DNA of 64,000 nucleotides, from contig NZ_JWMA01000022.1 of NCBI RefSeq assembly GCF_000812465.1, positions 44,194 to 108,193 of the forward strand. Reading direction: 5' to 3'. Origin of the DNA: Cupriavidus sp. IDO. Its GTDB lineage: Bacteria; Pseudomonadota; Gammaproteobacteria; Burkholderiales; Burkholderiaceae. Of this stretch, positions 63,917-64,000 are shown piece by piece. Within the stretch, counting starts at the first letter, position 1, and each line of letters begins with the position of its first letter. The position numbers and the translations under genes were made by a program. The notes under the pieces are model-generated. The model was given only the letters and a program-made list of their open reading frames with translations. It had not been told where the DNA came from and made no database searches.

Positions 63917-64000
63917 TCAGCCGCCCCGCCGATGGCGCGCCGCCAGCTTGTGCGTGAGCGCCACCAGTGCCGCCAGCGGCGGGGTGGCGCCCTCGGCGGC
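63917..64000 (-). CDS. 3' end of an unidentified leftward gene
   Basis: The last 27 codons before TGA at 63919 read AAEGATPPLAALVALTHKLA then ARHRRGG, with coding-like composition. The gene starts beyond the window. No family can be named from this piece. Confidence 0.4.
   Translation of the reverse strand, partial: AAEGATPPLAALVALTHKLAARHRRGG

Overview
The window is high-GC, tightly packed DNA. Its content points to a betaproteobacterium of the Burkholderiales, most probably Cupriavidus or a close Ralstonia relative: Bug/TctC solute receptors, a nasA-nirDB nitrate-assimilation operon, PqqA-E, a PedF-type cytochrome and many MFS carriers. This placement is inferred from gene content and style, since no 16S or database search was possible. 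About 50 protein genes are called. I saw no rRNA, tRNA, CRISPR array or intact insertion sequence.

Layout. 0-4.7 kb: left-truncated carrier-domain/fatty-acyl-AMP ligase, a DHA2 drug exporter and a Bug receptor. 4.8-13.6 kb: nitrate assimilation (nitrate transporter, nirB, nirD, a NirB-like flavoprotein, nasA), read leftwards. Its control region has a sigma-54 promoter, a candidate NtrC site and a leader terminator just before the first gene. 13.6-16.5 kb: HxlR regulator divergent from an acetyltransferase over a clear operator, then an EamA exporter and an SDR. 16.8-23.1 kb: a four-gene operon joining a c-di-GMP-binding (PilZ) processive glycosyltransferase to an HlyD-type adaptor, a periplasmic putative hydrolase and a TolC/OprM-type outer-membrane factor. 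23.5-27.3 kb: MFS carrier, DUF2789, DUF899, intradiol dioxygenase and a 69-aa protein.

27.6-45.5 kb is the core of the window, a PQQ-dependent alcohol oxidation region. It holds a TonB-dependent receptor divergent from a PQQ alcohol dehydrogenase that carries the lanthanide-type second Asp, and a cytochrome c. It also holds pqqABCDE, a proline-iminopeptidase-like hydrolase, a sigma-54 activator of the AcoR type, a PedF-type cytochrome and a XoxJ/MxaJ-like periplasmic binding protein. Sigma-54 type promoters precede both the dehydrogenase and the cytochrome/binding-protein pair, so the activator probably drives both. A gnd-glucokinase-tkt sugar-phosphate module, bordered by AT-richer DNA on one side and a solute-receptor gene remnant on the other, sits inside this region and appears to split it.

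45.6-64 kb: XRE/cupin regulator with kbl and an SDR-type threonine dehydrogenase (threonine to glycine). Next come an unknown 178-aa protein, Ada with a degenerate zinc site, a 2-oxoglutarate oxygenase and an orphan fimbrial-like peptide. Then a PQQ-type sugar dehydrogenase lipoprotein, an MFS exporter, serA, a small lipoprotein, a flavodiiron-like metallohydrolase and a complete RND tripartite pump. The last 84 bases hold the end of an unidentified leftward gene.
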